From the NCBI GenBank assembly GCA_964388275.1, contig CAYLZD010000061.1, positions 1 to 13,806 on the forward strand: a stretch of 13,806 nt of DNA. Direction: 5' to 3'. The stretch comes from JARYLZ01 sp964388275 (GTDB lineage: Bacteria > Bacteroidota > Ignavibacteria > SZUA-365). The position numbers and the translations under genes were made by a program. Below the pieces are notes generated by a model. The model was given only the letters and a program-made list of their open reading frames with translations. It ran no database searches and was not told the origin of the DNA. Positions 7,646-13,529 of the stretch are shown piece by piece. Position 1 is the stretch's first letter, and each line of letters starts with the position of its first letter.

Positions 7646-8861
7646 TGCCGGCCTCCTCTTTCCAGTTTTCACTCAACAGGCCCGCCTTTATGGCGACCCG
7701 GATCGTCCGCTGGGCCCGCTTGACCACAGGAGGATCGATCATTTTCGAGCCGAGCGCCACCACGCCGAGGCCTCTGCGCTCGGCGTCGTCGAAGGCCAGC
7801 ACGATTTTCATCGCGCGCGCAAGCTCTTTTTCGTCGGGCAGGAAGGCCTCGTGCACAACCTGTATCTGCCGCGGGTGAATGCATCCCTTGCCGTCGAAAC
7901 CCAGCGAACGGGCTTCCCGCGCGCTCGCCCTAAGTCCGTCCATATCGTTGACATCGGAGAAGACCGTGTCGATCGGCTGCACGCCGGCGGCGCGCGCGGC
8001 GTTCACGACCATGCCGCGCATCCACTGCGATTCCCGTCCTTCCAGAGTGCGTTCCGCGCCTATATCGGCCGTATAATCCTCGAGCCCGATGGCCAGCGCC
8101 ACGACGGCGTTAGAGGCGGCTGCTATCTCGAGCGCTTTCAGGGCGCCCATCGCGCTTTCTATTATGGGCATCAGATGGACAGCCCTGCCCCGTCCATGAG
8201 CCGCCTGCACGCCTTTGATCGCCTCTTCCACCGCGCGCACCTGTTCGGCGCTTTCGCATTTCGGAAGCAGCACCAGGTCCGGGCATTGCGGTATCACGGC
8301 CTCGAGATCGGCGAAACCGAGCGGCAGTTGATTAATGCGCACCATGCGTTCGGAGTCGCCGAAATCCAGCTCTCGCAAGGCGTTGCGCACCAGAAGTCGC
8401 GCCGCGTCCTTTTCATCCGGCGGCACCGAGTCCTCGAGATCGAGTATGATGCCGTCCGGCCGATGCAGGTACGCGTTGACGGCGAGCTTGGGATCGTTGC
8501 CGGGCACATACAGCCGCGACCTGCGGAAGCGGTCGCGCTCGGAAGAAGACTCCGCCGGAGGCGTCGAGCCGGGGGGAAAGTATTCCCGTTTTTCCTCAGG
8601 ATCGAGCCGCTTCAACGCCGCCTCGAGTCGCGCCGTGATCGTCCACGGCAGAGCGCCGGTATCGTCGACGAGCAACTCGGCGTCGCTGATCCCGAAAAAG
8701 GATAGCTCATCGAGGAGCAATCCGCGTATATCCTCGCCGTACAGGGACTCGACCTTGCTCTTCACGTCGAGCTTCAGGCCGGAACCGCTTCCCAGCTTTC
8801 GGATTTCCACCCGGCAGTCCGAGCGCACGTCCTTGCCGGATCTTCCGGCTGCCGCTGTCAT
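7638..8861 (-). CDS. citDE: Fused citrate lyase acyl-carrier (gamma) and beta subunit, CitD-CitE
   Basis: 407-aa fusion when started at 8861. Residues 1-86 are a CitD-type acyl-carrier domain: SKVESLYGEDIR (35-46), LLVDDTGALPW (63-73) and ARLEAAL (77-83) align with the CitD core. After a linker rich in Pro, Ser and Glu (87-111) comes a CitE/HpcH-type TIM barrel. It begins RRSRLYVPGNDP (113-124), has the metal/substrate acidic triad in ILDLEDSV (D141, E143, D144), then LLPKCESAEQ, IESAMGA, ALGLEDYTADI-like sequence and GKGCIHPRQI. The beta reaction splits citryl-ACP to acetyl-ACP and oxaloacetate. The prosthetic-group serine is not certain: Ser14 in DVRSDC or Ser8 are candidates, because the usual LES(S/G)D is not intact. 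ATG at 8867 is an alternative start, and neither start has a good Shine-Dalgarno. Confidence 0.92.
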   Translation of the reverse strand: MTAAAGRSGKDVRSDCRVEIRKLGSGSGLKLDVKSKVESLYGEDIRGLLLDELSFFGISDAELLVDDTGALPWTITARLEAALKRLDPEEKREYFPPGSTPPAESSSERDRFRRSRLYVPGNDPKLAVNAYLHRPDGIILDLEDSVPPDEKDAARLLVRNALRELDFGDSERMVRINQLPLGFADLEAVIPQCPDLVLLPKCESAEQVRAVEEAIKGVQAAHGRGRAVHLMPIIESAMGALKALEIAAASNAVVALAIGLEDYTADIGAERTLEGRESQWMRGMVVNAARAAGVQPIDTVFSDVNDMDGLRASAREARSLGFDGKGCIHPRQIQVVHEAFLPDEKELARAMKIVLAFDDAERRGLGVVALGSKMIDPPVVKRAQRTIRVAIKAGLLSENWKEEAGNV

Positions 8862-9040
8862 TTCCATTTGTTCACGCGCAGAATTGTGATGGGATTCAGG
8901 CGGACGGCCCGCCGGCGCCGTCCGTTTCTTTCCAAATATACCGAGATGCCCGTCAATACCTGAAACTTTTCCACCGCCGCGTCTGTTGGAAAATAATCCG
9001 AAGTCCCCGGACTCACGAAACCTATCCGGACAAAGAGCAT
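8858..9040 (-). CDS. Possible 60-aa leader ORF upstream of citDE
   Basis: The frame begins MLFVRIGFVSPGTSDY and ends ILRVNKWK, and its TGA overlaps the citDE ATG as ATGA (8861-8858). This is a classic coupling arrangement and could explain why citDE has no Shine-Dalgarno. Against it, the proposed start at 9040 shares the palindromic CATG with the start of the divergent gene at 9039, its own ribosome site is weak, and third-position GC is only a little above half. I recognise no domain. It may be a real coupled leader peptide, or simply an open frame in the promoter region. Confidence 0.22.
   Translation of the reverse strand: MLFVRIGFVSPGTSDYFPTDAAVEKFQVLTGISVYLERNGRRRRAVRLNPITILRVNKWK
8901..8924 (-). 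promoter_or_regulatory. GC-rich perfect hairpin in the citDE leader
   Basis: CGGACGGC (8901-8908) and GCCGTCCG (8917-8924) form a perfect 8-bp stem with an 8-nt loop, 40 nt upstream of the citDE start. There is no T-tract on the citDE (minus) strand. On the plus strand TTTCTTTCC follows, but nothing is known to be transcribed toward it from the left. It could be a leader RNA structure that controls citDE translation. Confidence 0.4.
8933..8965 (-). promoter_or_regulatory. Candidate Bacteroidota-type promoter for citDE-citF
   Basis: On the minus strand TATATTTG (8940-8933) matches the TAnnTTTG -7 element of Bacteroidota. A near-match TTTC to the TTTG -33 element lies 21 nt upstream (8965-8962). 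This would give a leader of about 65 nt that contains the hairpin at 8901-8924. The match is only suggestive. If the 60-aa leader frame is translated from 9040, this cannot be its promoter. Confidence 0.25.
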
Positions 9041-9464
9041 GGTCAATTCGCCGCCCGTCATATCCTTCGATTCCACGCATTCGGCAGCCATAGAGCGCTT
9101 TCGGGCCGAACGCGAGAACATACTAGCCGCGGTCTACTCGCGTCTGCTGTCCGATACTGCGTTGGAGCGGTGCCTGAGCAGTGAAGCGGCGAGGCGTCTG
9201 GCGCTGGAGAGCGCGAAAATTTTCATCGAGAACTTCACGGTATCCGTTAAATACGGCCTGCCCGGGGCCATTCTCGATTATCTGGACTGGTTGAGGGGTT
9301 TTCTGCAGGCAAGGGGCGTTCCTCAGGGCTTCATCCCCAGGATGATACACGCCGCGCAGATCGCCTCTCAGGCGTTCCTCTCCGAACCGGACGCGGATAT
9401 CATCGCAGGACTCCTGAGGGACTTGCGAAAACGACAAAGAGCACTCATCGAGAAGACCGTATGA
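9039..9464 (+). CDS. Helical protein, likely split N-terminal half of a B12-binding sensor
   Basis: 141-aa, apparently all-helical cytoplasmic protein. Residues 18-38 (IERFRAERENILAAVYSRLL) resemble the start of RsbRD-N-type sensor domains. YLDWLRGFLQARGVP (81-95) resembles the helix pair found in the N-terminal regions of larger cobalamin-binding regulatory proteins, which continue directly into a B12 domain. Here the B12 part is the next gene, joined by a 4-nt ATGA overlap, so the two look like one protein split in two and probably form a complex. The ATG at 9039 is the only start codon in the frame (an in-frame stop lies at 8994). The Shine-Dalgarno is weak. The family assignment comes from recalled patterns and is moderate at best. 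Confidence 0.68.
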   Translation: MVNSPPVISFDSTHSAAIERFRAERENILAAVYSRLLSDTALERCLSSEAARRLALESAKIFIENFTVSVKYGLPGAILDYLDWLRGFLQARGVPQGFIPRMIHAAQIASQAFLSEPDADIIAGLLRDLRKRQRALIEKTV

Positions 9465-10111
9465 GCACCGACATCGAGTTGAAATTCAAATCCCTCATGG
9501 AGCGGCTTCGCGAGAGCGACCGCCCAGCCTGCCTGGAAATGGCGCGGGAATGGTCGCGGGAAGGCATGGACGACCGCGTCTTTTACGTCGATTTGCTGTT
9601 GAGGTCGTTGGTCGAAATCGGGCGGCTTTGGGAACGCAACGGGATGAATATCGCCGAGGAACACGCAGCCACGGATATAGTGCGGCAGATGATCATTCTC
9701 CGGGCTTCGCTCGACGGGCCGCGCGAAGCGGAAAAAGGCGATGCCATTGTGGGATGCGTCCCGTACGAAATGCATGACATTCCGGCTCTGATACTCTCCA
9801 ACCTTCTGGAAAAAGACGGCTGGCGGGTGCGCTTCTTCGGCGCCGACGTGCCGAAACCCGACATAGTCGAAATGGCTCTGAAAACCCGCCCCGACATCGC
9901 GTGCTTTACCGTCAAGACGCTTCCGCGTCTGGAAAGCGCCGTGGAACTCTTCAACGATCTGCGCACGGCGTCGCCCGGAACGCGCATAATCGTCGGGGGA
10001 GTCGACTCGCCGTCTCTGCGCGCTGTGCTGGAAGCGCAGGTAGACGCGTTCGCCGATTGCCCGCTGTCCGCCGTCAAGAAAGCCGGAGCTTTCGCGAGAA
10101 AGGTGAACTGA
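9461..10111 (+). CDS. Cobalamin-binding protein with W-x9-EH motif, stand-alone CarH-like sensor module
   Basis: 216-aa two-domain corrinoid protein. Residues 7-85 form the helical B12 cap domain and contain Trp57, Glu67 and His68, exactly the W-x9-EH spacing that marks adenosylcobalamin photoreceptors such as CarH and LitR. Residues 93-215 form the Rossmann-like B12-binding domain with YEMHDIP. His105 is the likely lower axial cobalt ligand. The usual E/D-x-H-x-x-G motif ends here in Pro108 instead of Gly. FFGADVP (125-131) and IIVGGV (176-181) follow as expected. There is no MerR or other DNA-binding domain and no catalytic domain. Any output must therefore come from a partner, most obviously the preceding overlapping gene. 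It could sense B12 or light, or act as a corrinoid carrier. It diverges from citDE. Confidence 0.88.
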   Translation: MSTDIELKFKSLMERLRESDRPACLEMAREWSREGMDDRVFYVDLLLRSLVEIGRLWERNGMNIAEEHAATDIVRQMIILRASLDGPREAEKGDAIVGCVPYEMHDIPALILSNLLEKDGWRVRFFGADVPKPDIVEMALKTRPDIACFTVKTLPRLESAVELFNDLRTASPGTRIIVGGVDSPSLRAVLEAQVDAFADCPLSAVKKAGAFARKVN

Positions 10112-10213
10112 TCCGCTTCAACTCCGCCAGGTAAGTCCCGGGCGATTCAAGCCGGCGGGCGACGACCGCATCTCGAGCGGAATCCACGAGCGCCGCGAGG
10201 CCGGGCGCACATA

Positions 10214-10241
10214 AAAAGAGCCCTGTTTCCAGGGCCCCTTT
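10214..10241 (-). terminator. Bidirectional intrinsic terminator between convergent genes
   Basis: GCCCTG (10220-10225), a TTTC loop and CAGGGC (10230-10235) form a perfect 6-bp stem. Flanking A-rich (10213-10217) and T-rich (10239-10241) runs extend the pairing with mismatches. Read on the minus strand, CAGGGC is followed by TC and TTTTT, a good terminator for the isocitrate-dehydrogenase-like gene, which ends 28 nt upstream. On the plus strand CCCCTTT follows, a weaker terminator for the B12 pair. Confidence 0.85.
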
Positions 10242-10268
10242 GTGCGGCAGTCGAAGCGATCCGCGATG

Positions 10269-11453
10269 TCAGCGGAGTTTCCCGATTATCGCATCCGCCA
10301 TCTGTTGAGTCGTGGCGGCGCCCTTGGCGATGACGCCGGGGCCGCCGGGAAGCTTCAGCATGTCGTAAGTGCGGACGCGTCCCTCGGATATCACCTCGGA
10401 TATCGCGCGGGTGATGTTCGCAGCTTTTTCGGTTTCACCGAGATGATCCAGCATCATGCAGGCGCTCAGAACCATTGCGATCGGATTTACGATGGGCGGA
10501 TCCAGTTTCTCGTATTTCGGCGCCGAGCCGTGAGTGGGTTCGAAAACGGCCACTTCCCTGCCGATATTCGCGCTGCACGCGAAGCCCAGGCCGCCGACCA
10601 GTCCCGCGAAGCCGTCCGACACTATGTCGCCGAACATATTCCCCGCCATTATCACTCCGTAGTCCTCGGGATTCTTCGTCAGCCACATCATCTGGGCGTC
10701 GATGTTGGTCGACCAGAGCGCTATGCCGGGATACTCCTTCGCGATCACCGCGGCTTCCGCCTCCATCATTCCCGACGTCTCCCTGATGACGTTCGGCTTC
10801 TCGCAAACGGTAACCGATTTGTAGCCGAATTTGCTCGCGTGTTCGAACGCCGCCCGGGCGATGCGGCGGCAGGCGTTGCGCGAGAAAATGCGCGTGGAAA
10901 CGGCCAGGTCCTCTCCCGGCACATTCTTGAAAGCCTTCATGCGCGGATGAGTTTCCAGAGCGGCGCGCACCTGTTCCGGGGGATTTGTCCATTCCACTCC
11001 CGAGTAGAGGCCTTCGGTGTTCTGACGGAAGATCGCCACATCGATTTCCGGTTCCTCAACTCCGCCGCCCGCGGCTTTTCTGACGAAGTTGAGAGGATTG
11101 CCCGGAAAGCTCTTGCAAGGCCGCAGGCAGATGTCGAGGTCGAAGTGCTGCCGCATCGTCACAATGGGACTGTAATACGTGTAACCCTTGCCCTGCAGTT
11201 CGGGAGACAGTTCGGCCGCGGCCTTGTTTTTCGGCTTCGATGTAATCGCGCCGAAGAGGCCGATTTTGTGTTTTTCCAGCAGATCGATGGTGCGCTGCGG
11301 CAGAGCATCGCCTTCGGAACACCAGAAATCCCAGCCGATGTCACCGTTTACATATTCCGCTTCGAAGCCGGCCGCGTCCAGGACGCGGAGGGTTTCGGGA
11401 AGAACCACTTTGCCGATCCCGTCGCCGGGCATGACGACGATGCTGCGTTTCAT
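10269..11453 (-). CDS. Isocitrate/isopropylmalate dehydrogenase family, probable isocitrate dehydrogenase
   Basis: 394-aa beta-decarboxylating dehydrogenase that oxidises a 2-hydroxy acid with a 3-carboxylate (isocitrate, homoisocitrate or 3-alkylmalate). PGDGIG is at 9-14. The substrate arginines lie in MRQHFDLDICLRPCKSF (R101, R111), close to isocitrate dehydrogenase spacing. IFRQNTEGLYSGVEW (141-155) has Gln144 where the family nearly always has Glu. Lys219 and Asn221 (CEKPNV), Asp252, Asp276 and Asp280 (MFGDIVSD) supply the catalytic and metal residues. HGSAPKY (308-314) has the Lys-Tyr pair of NADP-type enzymes rather than the Asp-Ile of NAD-type isopropylmalate dehydrogenase. AGAGGT precedes the ATG. 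It follows the dehydratase gene by 114 nt on the same strand and has its own terminator. Exact substrate and cofactor are inferred. Confidence 0.88.
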   Translation of the reverse strand: MKRSIVVMPGDGIGKVVLPETLRVLDAAGFEAEYVNGDIGWDFWCSEGDALPQRTIDLLEKHKIGLFGAITSKPKNKAAAELSPELQGKGYTYYSPIVTMRQHFDLDICLRPCKSFPGNPLNFVRKAAGGGVEEPEIDVAIFRQNTEGLYSGVEWTNPPEQVRAALETHPRMKAFKNVPGEDLAVSTRIFSRNACRRIARAAFEHASKFGYKSVTVCEKPNVIRETSGMMEAEAAVIAKEYPGIALWSTNIDAQMMWLTKNPEDYGVIMAGNMFGDIVSDGFAGLVGGLGFACSANIGREVAVFEPTHGSAPKYEKLDPPIVNPIAMVLSACMMLDHLGETEKAANITRAISEVISEGRVRTYDMLKLPGGPGVIAKGAATTQQMADAIIGKLR

Positions 11454-11567
11454 ACTTGCTTACCTCTGTTTCTGGATGATTCGTGGAAGCGCGACGGAGC
11501 GCGCAGAGGTGCAAGATAGACCCGGCGCGGCAGATTTCAGAATCCGGCTGTCGCGGCGCGGGGAGTA

Positions 11568-12551
11568 CTACGGCTGCGCGGGGAGGAGCGCCCAGGGCAG
11601 GCGATCGAGGTCCGCGTTGCCTCCGGATAGTATGATCCCGACGCGCAGTCCGGCTACGTCCATCCTCCTCGAGAGAACGGCGCCGAGGGGAACGGCCGCC
11701 GACGGCTCGACCACGATTTTCATCCTTTCCCAGATGGTTCTCATCGCGTCGATGGTATCGGCGTCCGGAACCGTCACAATCCCGTCCACGCGGGCGCGGA
11801 TGATCGGGAAAGTGCGCGTGCCGAGGGAGGTCAGCAGGCCGTCGCACACGGTGCGCGGATTCACGGAGGGAACGATGCGTCCCTCCCTGAGCGAGCGGAA
11901 GGCGTCGTCGGCGCCTTCGGGTTCGGCGGCATATACGCGGGCTCGAGACGATGTTTCCTTGACCGCTATTGCGGTTCCGCTTAGCAAACCGCCCCCGCCC
12001 ACGGGTGTCATGACGATGTCTAGGTCCGGATAGTCCTCGAGCAGTTCGAGGGCGGCGGTGCCCTGTCCGGCGATTATTCTGAAATCGTTATAAGGATGCA
12101 CCATGGCGGCGCCGGTCTCTTCCATGATCGCCGCGGTGGTTTTTTCCCGGGCTTCCAAAGTGGGTTCGCAGTAAGTGATACGGGCGCCGTAGCCGGCAAC
12201 CGCCGTCTTCTTGACGCCGGGCGCGTTTTCGGGCATCACGATCCGCGCGGTCATTCCGCGCATCCCGGCCGCAAGGGCCAGAGCCGCCGCGTGATTGCCG
12301 CTGGAATGAGTGACGACTCCGCGCACGGCCTCTTCCTTCGAGAGCAAGCAAACCGTGTTCATCGCGCCGCGGAATTTGAACGCCCCCACGCGCTGGAAAT
12401 TCTCGCATTTGAAGAACAACTCCGCGCCGGCCATCTCGTTTACGGCGCGGCTGCTCATCACGGGAGTTCGATGCGCCAGGCCGCGGATTCTAAACGCCGC
12501 TTCTTTTATGTCGGACAGAGTCGGGCCGGATTCGTGCTGATGTTCGGACAT
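11568..12551 (-). CDS. PLP-dependent serine/threonine dehydratase or serine racemase family
   Basis: 327-aa fold-type II PLP enzyme without the C-terminal ACT domain of biosynthetic IlvA. The PLP lysine is Lys59 in VGAFKFRGA. HSSGNHA (82-88) is the cofactor/substrate loop, and its second Ser (84) is the residue used for racemisation in serine racemases. The phosphate-binding loop is VGGGGLLSG (184-192). GAFKFRGA rather than SFKIRGA is typical of the group that includes serine racemase and L-threo-3-hydroxyaspartate ammonia-lyase. The latter yields oxaloacetate, which would fit the neighbouring citrate-lyase chemistry. Products could equally be 2-oxobutyrate or pyruvate plus ammonia. The start at 12551 (MSEHQHESGP) has only a weak AGG nearby. 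Confidence 0.88.
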   Translation of the reverse strand: MSEHQHESGPTLSDIKEAAFRIRGLAHRTPVMSSRAVNEMAGAELFFKCENFQRVGAFKFRGAMNTVCLLSKEEAVRGVVTHSSGNHAAALALAAGMRGMTARIVMPENAPGVKKTAVAGYGARITYCEPTLEAREKTTAAIMEETGAAMVHPYNDFRIIAGQGTAALELLEDYPDLDIVMTPVGGGGLLSGTAIAVKETSSRARVYAAEPEGADDAFRSLREGRIVPSVNPRTVCDGLLTSLGTRTFPIIRARVDGIVTVPDADTIDAMRTIWERMKIVVEPSAAVPLGAVLSRRMDVAGLRVGIILSGGNADLDRLPWALLPAQP

Positions 12552-12745
12552 ATGCCTGGATATTATTTGCTTTTTTGTGCGCAGACTTATCGCTTCCGTG
12601 AGCGTTCAGGAGCAATGCGACCCACTACAGTAATTACTTGGCGGAATGAATGCAAATGCGACGCCGCGGCAGATGCAAAAGGTCTGTAAGAGCCTTGGCG
12701 GAATACGATATCGGCTCCGTGTCGAGGTCCGCCGCCCTTAAACGC
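12552..12745. other. Non-coding gap upstream of the dehydratase
   Basis: No gene is seen. The 11-mer CTTGGCGGAAT occurs twice, at 12637-12647 and 12694-12704. The promoter of the minus-strand dehydratase should lie here, but no convincing boxes are visible. Confidence 0.4.
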
Positions 12746-12746
12746 C

Positions 12747-12771
12747 AACGTTCAACGTTCAACGTTCAACG
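12747..12771. repeat. AACGTTC heptamer tandem repeat
   Basis: Three exact head-to-tail copies of AACGTTC (12747-12753, 12754-12760, 12761-12767) plus a partial fourth (AACG). Each AACGTT core is self-complementary. It directly precedes the right composite array. It resembles the CAACG-rich stretch at 4310-4340 in composition. Confidence 0.9.
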
Positions 12772-12795
12772 TCCCAGGCCCTCCCCGCAAATTTG

Positions 12796-12980
12796 CAGGC
12801 GTCCTCGTGACGTTCTTCTCTGCCACTCGCGCATACCTTCCGGCACTCAACGCTCGCCGGCGAGCACCGTTAGAAGACTTCAAGCAACTTTAACTCGCTT
12901 GCGGTCGTCCTCGCGGCGGCTTGCACAGGCACTCGCGTGAACTTGCCGCTACTTTATGCTCGCTGACGAAGACTCGATGC
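12796..12980. repeat. Composite 22-nt-period intergenic repeat array (right copy)
   Basis: A and B modules lie 22 nt apart at 12804/12826 and again at 12910/12932 (positions of CTCG), as in the left array and in the same orientation. Module C occurs at 12951-12980 (core GCTGACGA at 12962-12969) and in degenerate form at about 12845-12876. The array is cut off at 12980, where the IS21-like left end begins, and the expected downstream continuation of module C is missing there. Confidence 0.8.
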
Positions 12981-13098
12981 TGTTTAGGTCCACTCCAATT
13001 CCCTACCCCGTTTTAATACTTTTCCCCATTCAGGGTTAAAAGGTTTCCCGTTGTAGGTCCAGAACCTTTCCCCACCCGGGGTCAAAACCTTTCCTCAC

Positions 13099-13205
13099 TT
13101 CATAGTTTCGATCATCATTTTCTTGATGATTTCTTTTTCAAGGCCATCTATCGGCATTCCGCCGAGCGCTTCAACCTTCCGGTCGACGGCCGATTCGGAC
13201 AACGG
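13099..13205 (-). pseudogene. C-terminal fragment of an unknown protein inside the IS relic
   Basis: On the minus strand a frame with a coding-like look, ending in GLEKEIIKKMMIETMK then TGA, runs from an in-frame stop at about 13206 to 13099. It is at most 34 residues and its upstream end coincides with the start of the IstB remnant, as expected at a deletion junction. I do not recognise it. It could also be a chance frame in the AT-rich end of the IS element. Confidence 0.22.
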
Positions 13206-13415
13206 TCAATCATTCTGACGAGCAATCGGACGATGACCGACTTGATCGGACTTTTTCCCGAACCGGTAATGGCCAATGCCATACTTGACATATCAGCACA
13301 CACCTCGCATCAGATCGTGATCAAAGGGCGATCCTACAGGAATAAACTGTCTCCTGAAACGGAGAATATTCAGACGGAAATCGAAACGACAGATGTCTCA
13401 ATCAACCAACGGTAA
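13191..13415 (+). pseudogene. istB: IstB (IS21 helper ATPase) C-terminal remnant
   Basis: About 75 residues in one frame read RFGQRSIILTSN, then EPVMANAILD, AHTSHQIVIKG and RSYRNKL before a Pro/Glu/Thr-rich tail and TAA. This matches the end of IstB after the sensor region: the RRSTIVTSQ strand, then EP-x-x-ADAILDR, H-x-A/S-H, and I-x-L-KGES-x-R. The ATP-binding Walker motifs are absent. IstB normally has about 250 residues and helps the IstA transposase. The usual DRL after AILD is changed to DIS, another sign of decay. Confidence 0.6.
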
Positions 13416-13529
13416 CAAACATAATCGCAAACGCCTGACCAGGAGGTGATAATACCGTAAACTCGCCGTTAGATAACGCAACAGGTGGAGAATAGTTTTG
13501 GCACTGCCTTGGGAATATGATGGCGCTCC

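Larger units (their letters stand above)
12985..13505 (+). mobile_element. Decayed IS21-family element (internally deleted)
   Basis: The left side has end-type repeats: TAGGTCCA at 12985 and 13054 (69 nt apart), and ACTTTTCCCCA (13018), ACCTTTCCCCA (13064) and AACCTTTCCTCAC (13086), the kind of multiple terminal repeats seen in IS21 elements. The right side has GGTGGAGAATAGTTTTGG (about 13481-13499), a degenerate inverted match to the same repeat. Between them lies only the 3' end of istB. The istA transposase and most of istB are gone, so the element cannot move by itself. Confidence 0.5.

Noticed and set aside
7509..8705. 398-codon plus-strand frame opposite citDE
   Set aside because: Antisense shadow caused by high GC content, dominated by Arg and His with no recognisable fold. 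citDE is convincing.
9461..10111. B12-dependent mutase small subunit or methyltransferase corrinoid protein
   Set aside because: No mutase large subunit or methyltransferase is adjacent. The helical cap with W-x9-EH and the overlapping helical partner fit the sensor-type architecture better. A corrinoid carrier role is not fully excluded.
10242..11519. 425-codon plus-strand frame opposite the isocitrate dehydrogenase-like gene
   Set aside because: Antisense shadow of a well-supported gene. It also runs through the terminator at 10214-10241 edge region and has no motifs.
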